From NCBI RefSeq assembly GCF_003315795.1, contig NZ_QMEY01000009.1, positions 1 to 64,000 of the forward strand: DNA of 64,000 nt. Reading direction: 5' to 3'. The notes beneath the pieces were generated by a model. That model had not been told where the DNA came from. It ran no database searches and worked only from the letters and a program-made list of their open reading frames with translations. The stretch comes from Spongiactinospora rosea (GTDB taxonomy: Bacteria; Actinomycetota; Actinomycetes; Streptosporangiales; Streptosporangiaceae). The position numbers were made by a program, and so were the translations under genes. Positions 14,640-21,794 of this stretch are shown piece by piece. Numbering within the stretch: the first letter of the stretch is position 1; each line of letters opens with the position of its first letter.

Positions 14640-15488
14640 ATGCCCATTGACTTCAATCAGCAGATCATCGACGAGTTCCGCGCCAACGGCGGCAGGGTCG
14701 GCGGCCCCTTCGAGGGCGCCCGCCTGCTGCTGCTGACCACCACCGGGGCCAGGTCCGGCGCCCGGCGCACCACCCCCGTCGGCTATCTCCCCGACGGTGA
14801 CCGGATGCTGATCATCGGCTCGGCCGGGGGTTCGCCCCGGCACCCGGCCTGGTACCACAACCTGGTCGCCGATCCGGTGGTCACCGTCGAGACCGGGGCC
14901 TTCACCTTCCAGGCGCGGGCCGCCGTCCTTTCGGGCGCGGAGCGCGACGCCATGTTCGCCCGCGCGGTCGAGGCCGATCCCGGCTGGGGGGAGTACCAGG
15001 CCAAGACCACCCGCGTGATCCCGGTCGTCGCGCTGACCCCGATCGACGACGGGCCTGGTGAAGAGGGTCCGGGTGGTCCCGTCTCGCTCGGTGAGATGCT
15101 GCGGAAGGTCCATGACTCGTTCCGCACCGAGCTGGTGATCATCCGCAAGGAGATCGCCGCGTCCGGGCCGACGCTGGGCGCGCAGCTCCGCGTCAACTGC
15201 CTGACGGTGTGCCAGAGCCTCAGCATCCACCATGGACATGAGGACAACGGGATGTTCCCGGCCCTGGACCGGAGCAACCCCGAACTGGCCCCCGCGCTCG
15301 CCCGGCTGCGCGAGGAGCACGAGGTGATCGCCCGGCTGCTCGACGACCTGAAGGCGGTGCTGGCGGCGGACGCGCCCGAACCGGCCGTGCTCGCCGGCGA
15401 GGTCGAACGCCTCACCACCGAACTCCTCGCCCACCTGGACTACGAGGAGGAACAACTCATCCCGGCACTCGACGCGTTCACCTTCTGA
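14640..15488 (+). CDS. F420H2-dependent reductase (Ddn-like) fused to hemerythrin domain
   Basis: A 282-residue two-domain protein. Residues 1 to about 135 match the deazaflavin-dependent nitroreductase/quinone reductase family (Ddn): RVGGPFEGARLLLLTTTGAR, then RRTTPVGYLPDGDRMLII, PAWYHNLVADPVVTVE. Residues about 150-280 are a hemerythrin-like four-helix bundle with iron-ligand motifs LSIHHGHEDNGMFPAL, REEHEVIARLL and HLDYEEEQLIPALD. The first half would use F420H2 to reduce a quinone or nitro group, the second would bind a di-iron/O2 unit. ATG 14640 has AGGAG 10 bases upstream; ATG 14619 is an alternative. It is monocistronic and ends at a strong terminator shared with the next gene. Confidence 0.9.
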   Translation: MPIDFNQQIIDEFRANGGRVGGPFEGARLLLLTTTGARSGARRTTPVGYLPDGDRMLIIGSAGGSPRHPAWYHNLVADPVVTVETGAFTFQARAAVLSGAERDAMFARAVEADPGWGEYQAKTTRVIPVVALTPIDDGPGEEGPGGPVSLGEMLRKVHDSFRTELVIIRKEIAASGPTLGAQLRVNCLTVCQSLSIHHGHEDNGMFPALDRSNPELAPALARLREEHEVIARLLDDLKAVLAADAPEPAVLAGEVERLTTELLAHLDYEEEQLIPALDAFTF

Positions 15489-15505
15489 GTGCCCCGCGCC
15501 TTGGC

Positions 15506-15527
15506 GGCCGGGGGATCGCCCCCGGCC
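15506..15527. terminator. bidirectional terminator between convergent genes
   Basis: Perfect 9-bp stem GGCCGGGGG and CCCCCGGCC with the tetraloop ATCG, between the stop codons at 15488 and 15529. Being symmetric, it can serve both transcripts. Confidence 0.85.
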
Positions 15528-15528
15528 G

Positions 15529-15924
15529 TCAGGCCAGGTTGAGCTGCCAGGAGACGCCGAAGCGGTCGTTGGTCCAGCCGAACCGCTTGCTGAAGCCGTA
15601 CTCGCCCAGCGGCATCAGCGGCGTGCGGTCCTCGGCGAGGGCCGCCCACAGCCGTTCCAGCTCGGCCTCGGACTCGCACTGGACGTAGAGGGAGGTCGCC
15701 GGCGTGAAGGTGAACTCGTGCGACACGTAACTGTCGATGGCCATGTACTCCTGGCCGGCCAGTTTGAAGGTGGCGTGGATGACGCTGCCCTCCTTCCCCG
15801 GGCCCTCGGGTCCGTACCGGGTGATGGCCAGGATCTCGGAGTCGTCGAAGAGCGAGACGTAGAAGTTCATCGCCTCCTCGGCCGCGCCTTCGAACATCAG
15901 GAATGTCGTGACCTTCTGTGTCAT
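15529..15924 (-). CDS. VOC family protein (PhnB/3-demethylubiquinone methyltransferase-like)
   Basis: A 131-residue vicinal-oxygen-chelate fold protein of the PhnB-like group. It starts MTQKVTTFLMFEGAAEEAMN, has FYVSLFDDSEILAITRYGPE and VIHATFKLAGQEYMAIDS, and ends with KRFGWTNDRFGVSWQLNLA. The betaalphabetabetabeta pattern is clear, but many members of this group lack metal ligands and are of unknown function despite the old methyltransferase name. The gene is monocistronic. A 7-bp inverted repeat lies immediately upstream of its start, which suggests specific control by an ArsR- or MarR-like protein not present beside it. Confidence 0.88.
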   Translation of the reverse strand: MTQKVTTFLMFEGAAEEAMNFYVSLFDDSEILAITRYGPEGPGKEGSVIHATFKLAGQEYMAIDSYVSHEFTFTPATSLYVQCESEAELERLWAALAEDRTPLMPLGEYGFSKRFGWTNDRFGVSWQLNLA

Positions 15925-15927
15925 GCG

Positions 15928-15946
15928 GGCAACTATTTCAGTTGCC
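15928..15946. promoter_or_regulatory. inverted repeat upstream of the VOC gene
   Basis: GGCAACT-ATTTC-AGTTGCC, a perfect 7-bp inverted repeat with a 5-base centre, beginning 4 bp upstream of the VOC start. ArsR-type operators often look like this (GCAACT half-sites), so it is a likely repressor site. Confidence 0.65.
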
Positions 15947-16138
15947 GATTATATAAGTCAAGGGCGATCTAGTGCCCGCAAAGGCCGTCTGATAGGAAGA
16001 TCCGACATCGGGCAGGGGTGGTGCGTCGGGTGCTGGGAAACTGTTGAAGGAGGCGTGCCCCGGAGGTGGGGGCCTTCTGACCGGGAGGCGAAACGCGGTG
16101 CGGAGGACGGCAGAGATGACTCGGACGGCGGTGGGCGT

Positions 16139-16909
16139 GTGAGGATCGCGATTTCCGTGCCCGGCGAGATCTCCATCAACGACGACGCCGAGTTGCGGCT
16201 GGCCAGCGCCGGCAAGCTGCTCGTGCTGGCCTGCGCGGCCAGGGGCCTGGCGGCCGGCACGCTGGACCCCGACGAGGTGGTCGAGGTGCGCGACGCCGAC
16301 TACGTCAACGGTTCCGGGCTGCTCGGCGTGCTCTCCGAGCGCCGCTGGACGATCGGCGACCTCGCCGTACTGGTCGCCTCGGTGAGCGACAACACCGCGA
16401 CCAACGCGCTGCTGCGCCACCTCGGCCTGGACCGGATCACCGACGAGTCCGCCCGGCTCGGCCTGATCCGCACCCGCGTCCTGGACCGCGTGCGCGAACC
16501 ACGCCTGCCGTCCGATCCGCCGCACTTCGCGGTCGGTACGGCGGGCGAGCTGGCCCGTTTCGCCGCGCTGCTGGACGGCGAGGAGGAGTGGACCCGCACG
16601 ATGCTCGGCTGGATGGCGCACAACACCGACCGCTGCCTGGTCCCGGCCCTGGTGCCGCACGATCCCGAGTCCCGGAAGATCCCGGACAAGACCGCGCCGG
16701 GCACGATCTGGGTGGCCAACAAGACCGGCATCGACGACGGTGTCCGCACCGATGTGGGGGTGCTGGTCGGCGTGCGCAGGATCGGGTACGCGGTGCTGGC
16801 CAACGGCCCGACGGTCGGCGGCGATGACCACGAGCTGGTCCGGCGGGTGCGCGAGGCGGGCGTCGAGATCGCCGCCCTGGCGGGCGTACCCCGGCCGCAC
16901 GTCGCCTAG
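16139..16909 (+). CDS. serine hydrolase, class A beta-lactamase fold
   Basis: A 256-residue protein from GTG 16139. The three catalytic motifs of penicillin-recognising serine hydrolases are present: SAGK (Ser-X-X-Lys, residues 23-26, in RLASAGKLLVL), SVSDNTATN (SDN) and VANKTGIDDG (KTG). The fold and order match class A beta-lactamases or related D,D-peptidase-like hydrolases. Unlike true secreted beta-lactamases it begins only 22 residues before the nucleophilic serine and has no signal peptide, so it seems cytoplasmic. A Glu-166 loop equivalent is not obvious. The substrate may be an amide or ester rather than a beta-lactam. It converges on the monooxygenase gene with a 4-bp gap. Confidence 0.85.
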   Translation: MRIAISVPGEISINDDAELRLASAGKLLVLACAARGLAAGTLDPDEVVEVRDADYVNGSGLLGVLSERRWTIGDLAVLVASVSDNTATNALLRHLGLDRITDESARLGLIRTRVLDRVREPRLPSDPPHFAVGTAGELARFAALLDGEEEWTRTMLGWMAHNTDRCLVPALVPHDPESRKIPDKTAPGTIWVANKTGIDDGVRTDVGVLVGVRRIGYAVLANGPTVGGDDHELVRRVREAGVEIAALAGVPRPHVA

Positions 16910-16913
16910 GCGA

Positions 16914-18098
16914 TCAGGCGGCGACCGGCTGGTCCCAGTCGATGTGGTGACGGTACATCCAGGCCAGGCCCTCCGCGCCGGCCGAACGGCGTAGGAAGAC
17001 CGGCATCATCAGGTCGCGGAAGACGCGGGCCACCGGCCCGGCGGCCTTGCTGTTGCTGATCGTGCGCGAGTAGGCGACCACCCGCTCGGCCCGCGCCCGG
17101 CGCTGCTTCTCGAACGCGGCGAACGCGGCCGAATGGCCGCCCAGGTCGCGCAGGCACTTGGCGAGGATCAGCCCGTCCTCCACGGCCAGCGACGCGCCCT
17201 GCCCTGAACTGGGCGAGGTGGCGTGCGCGGCGTCGCCGGTGAGGACCACGCGCCCGCGGTGCCAGACCGGCACCGGCGGCAGGTCACTGATCGCGAACGC
17301 CGCGCCCACGTCGGCGGACGCGCGGATCACGTCGGCGGAGAAGTTGGCGTCGCCGGAGAAGGCGTCGATCAGGATCGGCTTCCAGTCGGTGCGGTCGAGC
17401 TCGTCCCTGGTGGGCTCCTCGGCCATCGGCAGGTTCGCGAACCACCAGGTCTCGCCGGAGGCGGCCACGGTGTAGCCGAAGAACGCCCGCCTGCCGAAGA
17501 TCATGTTGTAGACGCCGGGCTCGCCGGTGAACGCCGGGTCCTTGACGATGCCGCCGAAGCTGACCAGGCCCGCGTACCGGGGGCCGGGCGCGGCGGAGTC
17601 GAGGATGGCGCGGGTGCGGGAGCGGATGCCGTCCGCGCCGATCAGCAGGTCGCCGACGGCCTCGGTGCCGTCGTCGAACCGGGCGACGACCTTGCGCGGG
17701 TCGCTCTGGTCGATGTCGATCAGGCGCTTGCCGTACCGGACCGGTACGCCCCGGGCGGCGGCCTGGTCGCGGACGATCCGGTAGAGGTCGGAACGCTGGA
17801 CGGTGTGGCTCACCGTGCCGTCCGCGAGGCGCAGTCCGTTGGCCACCCGGCCCAGCCGCTTGCCGGTGCCGCTCCACATCTCCATGTGCGGGGTGGGGAT
17901 GCCCGCCGCCAGTACGTCGCGGTGGGCGTCGAGGACGCCGAGCGCGTCGAGGCCGTTGGAGGCGATGTTGAGGAACGAGCCCCTGTTGTCGGCGGTCACC
18001 GTGTACGCCTCGAAGATCTCGGCGTCGATTCCCGCGCGGCGCAGGGCCATCGCGGTGGCCGGTCCGCCGATGCCACAGCCGATGATCAGGGCCTTCAT
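16914..18098 (-). CDS. FAD-dependent aromatic monooxygenase-like protein
   Basis: A 394-residue flavoprotein of the para-hydroxybenzoate hydroxylase group. It has the dinucleotide-binding start ALIIGCGIGGPATAMALRRA, the middle NAD(P)H/FAD motif DLLIGADGIRSRTR, and the FAD-ribose motif VVLTGDAAHATSPSSGQGAS followed by AVEDGLILAKCL. Such enzymes hydroxylate or epoxidise aromatic or polyketide-like substrates, or inactivate antibiotics (as TetX-type). I start at ATG 18098, preceded by GAGGAGAG. The gene is divergent from a MarR regulator, with a perfect 22-bp palindrome between them, so it is likely induced by a small aromatic or drug-like ligand. Confidence 0.92.
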   Translation of the reverse strand: MKALIIGCGIGGPATAMALRRAGIDAEIFEAYTVTADNRGSFLNIASNGLDALGVLDAHRDVLAAGIPTPHMEMWSGTGKRLGRVANGLRLADGTVSHTVQRSDLYRIVRDQAAARGVPVRYGKRLIDIDQSDPRKVVARFDDGTEAVGDLLIGADGIRSRTRAILDSAAPGPRYAGLVSFGGIVKDPAFTGEPGVYNMIFGRRAFFGYTVAASGETWWFANLPMAEEPTRDELDRTDWKPILIDAFSGDANFSADVIRASADVGAAFAISDLPPVPVWHRGRVVLTGDAAHATSPSSGQGASLAVEDGLILAKCLRDLGGHSAAFAAFEKQRRARAERVVAYSRTISNSKAAGPVARVFRDLMMPVFLRRSAGAEGLAWMYRHHIDWDQPVAA

Positions 18099-18125
18099 CG
18101 TGGTACTCTCCTCGTTGTCGAAGCT

Positions 18126-18147
18126 ATTTCGTTCGGTCGAACGAAAT
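18126..18147. promoter_or_regulatory. perfect 22-bp palindromic MarR operator
   Basis: ATTTCGTTCG-GT-CGAACGAAAT: ten-base arms match perfectly around a GT centre. It lies between the divergent monooxygenase and MarR starts (28 and 21 bp away) and would block both promoters when bound. Confidence 0.88.
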
Positions 18148-18167
18148 ACTTGCACCGGAGGAGGGGC

Positions 18168-18665
18168 GTGTCAACCGAAATTTCGGCACACCGAAGGAAA
18201 CTCCTTGAGGATCTGGCGGTGGCGGGCCGGGAGAACAGCAACGCGGCGGTGATGTTCCACAGCGCCACCGCCACCGCGATGGGTCTCGGGCTGACCGAGG
18301 AGAAGGCCGTTGACCTGCTGGAACGCCACGGCCCGCTGACCGCGGGGGAGATCGTCAAGCTGACCGGCCTGGCCCCCGCCTCGGTCAGCGGCCTGATCGA
18401 CCGCCTGGCGGCCAAGGGTTTCGTCCGCCGGGTCAAGGACGCGGCCGACCGCCGCCGGGTCATCGTCGAGATCGACTACGCGTACGTCGCGAAGTACGCC
18501 CCGCTGTTCGACGGCATCGCGCGGGGCCTGATGGAGCTGTACGAGCGCTACACGGACGACGAGCTGTCCGTGATCCTGGACTTCCTGCGCCGGGCCACCG
18601 AGGTACAGACCGCGGCGACCGCGGCACTCGCGGGCGGGGAGGCGGTCAGTTCGGACACCTCGTGA
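18168..18665 (+). CDS. MarR family transcriptional regulator
   Basis: A 165-residue winged-helix protein from GTG 18168, with GGAGGAGGGG just upstream. The DNA-binding region is clear: GPLTAGEIVKLTGLAPASVS as helix-turn-helix, then SGLIDRLAAKGFVRRVKDAA and DRRRVIVEI as the wing with the DRR signature. N- and C-terminal helices form the dimer interface. It presumably binds the perfect palindrome in its own divergent promoter and controls itself and the FAD monooxygenase. It overlaps the convergent NmrA-like gene by 20 bp, so read-through antisense may occur. Confidence 0.93.
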   Translation: MSTEISAHRRKLLEDLAVAGRENSNAAVMFHSATATAMGLGLTEEKAVDLLERHGPLTAGEIVKLTGLAPASVSGLIDRLAAKGFVRRVKDAADRRRVIVEIDYAYVAKYAPLFDGIARGLMELYERYTDDELSVILDFLRRATEVQTAATAALAGGEAVSSDTS

Positions 18666-19533
18666 ACACGTCCTGGCACCACTGGCGGAACGTGGTGGGC
18701 GTACTGGACCGGGCGGTGCGCGGCACGGCGGCGTCGAGCCCGGCGGCCTTGGCCTGCCACATGTCCAGGGCGGCCCGGGCCATGGCCGGGGAGGCGCCGA
18801 ACCGGATCAGCCGGGCCGTGAAATCCGCGCCGGATTCCTGCTCGAAGCGGATCGGGCGCTGGAGCACGTCGGACATGATCTGCGCCATCTCGTCGTAGGA
18901 CAGGTCCTCGGGCCCCAGCAGGGGGACCTCTTCGACGCCGCTCCAGGTGTCGTCCAGCAGGAGGTCCGCGGCCACCGCGGCGATGTCGGCGGTGGCACAG
19001 GCCGGCGCCTTGTGGTCGCCGGGGATGGGCAGCCGGAACACGCCATGGTGCCGGATCAGGTTCGCCTGGCGGAGCAGGTTGTCCATGAACGAGGGCAGCG
19101 CGAGCGCGCGGTAGCCCACCCCGGTGGCGGCCAGCAGGTCGTCCATGGCGAGCGACGCGGTGATGTACCCGGCGCGGCCCGCCACGGACGTACCGCGGCC
19201 CAGGGCCGAGACGCCGACGACCCGCTTGACGCCCTGCTCCTTCAGGGCGACGGCCGCCGGGCGGGTGAAGCCGGAGTAGACGGTGTCCAGGTCGGGGGCG
19301 GACGGGTCGGGCGGGACCAGCCAGAAGACGGCGTCCGCCCCGGCGAAGGCCGCGGTGACCACGCCGGAGTCGCCGTGCGAGCCCTCGATGACCTCGACCC
19401 GGTCGCGTACGTCGGGGCCGAGGCGGGCGGCGTCACGGACGATCACCCGGACCTTCGCCCCGGTCCCGGCGGCCAGCACGCGGTCAAGGGTCTGCCGGCC
19501 GATCTGGCCGGTGGGGGTGGTGATGACGATCAT
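18646..19533 (-). CDS. NmrA/SDR-type NAD(P)-binding protein
   Basis: A 295-residue atypical short-chain dehydrogenase. The Rossmann start MIVITTPTGQIGRQTLDRVL holds the GxxGxxG-type nucleotide motif (T-P-T-G-Q-I-G). It continues with VRVIVRDAARLG, DAVFWLVPPDPSAPD and GVKRVVGVSALGRGTS. There is no YxxxK catalytic pair in the usual place, which is normal for NmrA/QOR2-like members that sense or reduce with NAD(P)H. The C-terminal LSYDEMAQIMSDVLQRPIRF helix-strand is also typical. It is divergent from a LysR regulator and most probably its target. Confidence 0.9.
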   Translation of the reverse strand: MIVITTPTGQIGRQTLDRVLAAGTGAKVRVIVRDAARLGPDVRDRVEVIEGSHGDSGVVTAAFAGADAVFWLVPPDPSAPDLDTVYSGFTRPAAVALKEQGVKRVVGVSALGRGTSVAGRAGYITASLAMDDLLAATGVGYRALALPSFMDNLLRQANLIRHHGVFRLPIPGDHKAPACATADIAAVAADLLLDDTWSGVEEVPLLGPEDLSYDEMAQIMSDVLQRPIRFEQESGADFTARLIRFGASPAMARAALDMWQAKAAGLDAAVPRTARSSTPTTFRQWCQDVFTRCPN

Positions 19534-19589
19534 GTCCTCAGTGAACCGGGGGCGGCGGTGGAACTGAAGGACCGATCGGGTCGCGACTG

Positions 19590-19604
19590 ATACCGTGGCG
19601 GTAT
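19590..19604. promoter_or_regulatory. LysR box (T-N11-A) at the regulator start
   Basis: ATACCG-TGG-CGGTAT, a perfect 6-bp inverted repeat containing T-N11-A, the consensus LysR recognition motif. It overlaps the LysR start codon and lies 57 bp from the divergent NmrA-like start, suiting autorepression and activation of the neighbour. Confidence 0.7.
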
Positions 19605-20499
19605 GAGTGAGCTGGAGGTGCGGCAGCTTCGATATTTCGTGGCCGTGGCCGAAGAGCTGCACTTCGGGCGGGCCGCCGAACGGCTGGGCATGGCCCAGCC
19701 CCCGCTGTCCCGGGCCATCCGGGAGCTGGAACGCCGGCTCGGCGTGACGCTGATGGAACGCACGACGCGCCGGGTCACCCTGACCCCCGCCGGTGAGACA
19801 CTGCTGCGCGACGCCCGTACGGCGCTCAACGCGGTCACCGCCGCCGCCCGCCGGGCCCGGCTGGCCGGGCAGGGCGAGCCCCGGCTGCGGCTGGCGATGA
19901 AGGCCGACTACGACGGCGGGCTGCTGCCGCAGATCCTCGCCGCCTACCGGCGCGAGGCCGCCGCCCTGCCGGTCGAGCTGGTGCTCGGCGGGCGCGACGG
20001 CCAGGAACCCGCGCTGCGCGACGGCCGCGCGGACCTCGCGCTGCTGCCCTCGCCGTTCGACGATCACGGCCTCGACGTCGAGCCGCTGCTGACCGAGCCG
20101 CGCCTGCTCGCCGTCGCGGCGACCGACCCGCTGGCGGCGCGTACCGGCCTGCGCCTGGCCGACCTCGCGGGCCGCGTCCTTCCCGACGGTGTGCCCGCCG
20201 ACCAGAGCGGCATCCGGGGTGGCCTCCGCCACGCCATTGAGCCCGTGGTCGCGGCACCGCCCCGGCCGCGGGACCTGGCGCAGATCTTCAGCCTGGTCGA
20301 GCTGGGGACGATCGTCTGGTTTCCGCCGGTGTCGATCGTGCGGCGGCATCCGCGGCCGGATGTCGCCTATCTGCCGGTCGCCGACCTCGCCCCGCTGGAG
20401 CTGGTGCTGGCCTGGCCCGCGGAGTCCCGTTCCCCTGCCGTGGCCGCCTTCGTCCGCACCGCCACCGCCATCGCCGCCACCATCGCCGCGACGGCCTGA
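19603..20499 (+). CDS. LysR family transcriptional regulator
   Basis: A 298-residue LysR protein. The N-terminal helix-turn-helix reads VRQLRYFVAVAEELHFGRAA, then RLGMAQPPLSRAIRELERRL and LMERTTRRVTLTPAGE. The remaining 200 residues are the two-lobed substrate-binding domain, starting RLRLAMKADYDGGLLPQIL. It belongs to the common subgroup that regulates a divergent oxidoreductase. A T-N11-A palindrome sits at its own start codon. The downstream class IV aminotransferase starts 5 bp after its stop and is therefore probably cotranscribed. Confidence 0.93.
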   Translation: MSELEVRQLRYFVAVAEELHFGRAAERLGMAQPPLSRAIRELERRLGVTLMERTTRRVTLTPAGETLLRDARTALNAVTAAARRARLAGQGEPRLRLAMKADYDGGLLPQILAAYRREAAALPVELVLGGRDGQEPALRDGRADLALLPSPFDDHGLDVEPLLTEPRLLAVAATDPLAARTGLRLADLAGRVLPDGVPADQSGIRGGLRHAIEPVVAAPPRPRDLAQIFSLVELGTIVWFPPVSIVRRHPRPDVAYLPVADLAPLELVLAWPAESRSPAVAAFVRTATAIAATIAATA

Positions 20500-20503
20500 T
20501 CAC

Positions 20504-21289
20504 ATGGAACTCGACGGCGCACCCGTCCAGCCCGCCGCCCTCCAGGCCCTGGGCCTGGTCAACTACGGGCACTTCACGTCGATGCGGGTCGAAGCCGGGG
20601 GCCGGGTGCGTGGCCTCACGTGGCATCTCGACCGGCTCGTACGCGACTGCCGTACCGTCTTCGCCGCCGACCTCGACCGCGAGCGGGTCCGCGACCATGT
20701 GCGGCACGCGCTGCGCGAGGCGTCCGGCCCGCTCATCGTCCGGGTGAGCGTGTTCGACCCGGCCCTCGACCTGGGCCACCCGGGCGCCGACGCCCGTCCC
20801 CGCGTCCTGGTCACCACCCGCCCGGCCGTCGCCCTGCCGCCGTCCCCGATGCGCGTGCGCACCGCCCGCTACCAGCGCGACCTGCCGCAGGTGAAGCACG
20901 TCGGCCTGTTCGGCGCCCTGCACGAACGCCGCCGCGCGCAACTCGCCGGCTTCGACGACGCGCTGTTCGTGAGCGACGCGGCGTTCGTCACCGAGGGTCC
21001 GACCTGGAACATCGGCTTCTACGACGGCGAACGCGTCGTCTGGCCGGACGGCGGCGGCGCCATCCTGCCCGGCATCACCATGCGGCTGCTCCGGCAGGCC
21101 CACGACGCGACCATCACCGCCCCGGTCGGCCCGCACGACCTCCCCGGCATGCGGGCCGCGTTCGCGACCAACACCGCGATCGGCGTACGTCCCATCACGG
21201 CCATCGACGACCACGCCTTCCCGGCCGACCACCCGATCATCGACCTGCTCCGCGACCGCTACGAGGCGATCCCGCAGGAGCAGGTCTAG
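20504..21289 (+). CDS. class IV aminotransferase family protein
   Basis: A 261-residue fold-type IV PLP enzyme of the branched-chain aminotransferase / aminodeoxychorismate lyase group. It starts MELDGAPVQPAALQALGLVN. The conserved parts are LTWHLDRLVRDCR, the lysine that binds PLP in DLPQVKHVGLFGALHERR, DDALFVSDAAFVTEGPTWNI (the E-x-x-x-N cofactor motif) and GAILPGITMRLL. The final segment FATNTAIGVRPI is the phosphate cup. It is shorter than BCAT and closer in shape to 4-amino-4-deoxychorismate lyase or D-amino-acid transaminase; I cannot assign the substrate. It follows the LysR gene by 5 bp and overlaps the convergent GNAT gene by 4 bp. Confidence 0.88.
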   Translation: MELDGAPVQPAALQALGLVNYGHFTSMRVEAGGRVRGLTWHLDRLVRDCRTVFAADLDRERVRDHVRHALREASGPLIVRVSVFDPALDLGHPGADARPRVLVTTRPAVALPPSPMRVRTARYQRDLPQVKHVGLFGALHERRRAQLAGFDDALFVSDAAFVTEGPTWNIGFYDGERVVWPDGGGAILPGITMRLLRQAHDATITAPVGPHDLPGMRAAFATNTAIGVRPITAIDDHAFPADHPIIDLLRDRYEAIPQEQV

Positions 21290-21759
21290 TCCTGGCCCAA
21301 TCCCCGTGGATGGTAGAAGGGCCTCTCGAAGGGCCAGTCCGCGCGCAGCCAGGCTGTCACGCCTTCGTACAGGGGCACGTCCAGCTCGGCTCGATCGGCC
21401 CTGACCCAGGAGCTCACATCGGCGTCGTGGTCGTCGCTGTCAGAGGGATAGATGTAGACGCATCCGATCACCTCGCCGCTCGCCGGTTCGAGAACGGTGT
21501 AGGTGAATCCACGGCGCTCGGTGAAGTGGTCCGCGTGGCGCCGCAGGTCGGCGAGGTTGGCCTCCAGGGTCATGCCGTCCACAGGAGGCCATCGTCCGTC
21601 CGGGAAGCCCGGGGTCGCGCGGATATGCTCGATGCTGCTGGTCCAGGCGGCGTGGTCGGCGGCGTTGTGCTCAGCGCCCAGGGGCTCCAGACGGAACCGC
21701 GGGGTGACCAGGGAGCGGGGGACGGCGAAGTCACCCGGGACGAAAGCATGATCGCTCAT
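21286..21759 (-). CDS. GNAT-like N-acetyltransferase
   Basis: A 157-residue protein starting MSDHAFVPGDFAVPRSLVTP. A GNAT-like pattern follows: FRLEPLGAEHNAADHAAWTS, a strand-helix region, FTYTVLEPASGEVIGCVYIY where the beta-4 strand would bind acetyl-CoA, and SSWVRADRAELDVPLYEGVT. The usual Q/R-x-x-G-x-G/A loop is not obvious, so cofactor binding may be weak or altered; similar short actinobacterial proteins are annotated only as acetyltransferase-like. A GTG start at 21798 would make the gene overlap the upstream stop by four bases (GTGA) and cotranslate it. I prefer 21759 by protein similarity, but both are possible. Confidence 0.7.
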   Translation of the reverse strand: MSDHAFVPGDFAVPRSLVTPRFRLEPLGAEHNAADHAAWTSSIEHIRATPGFPDGRWPPVDGMTLEANLADLRRHADHFTERRGFTYTVLEPASGEVIGCVYIYPSDSDDHDADVSSWVRADRAELDVPLYEGVTAWLRADWPFERPFYHPRGLGQD

Positions 21760-21794
21760 ACGCCCGAGGCTATGCGGCCCGGCTGCCGCATGGC

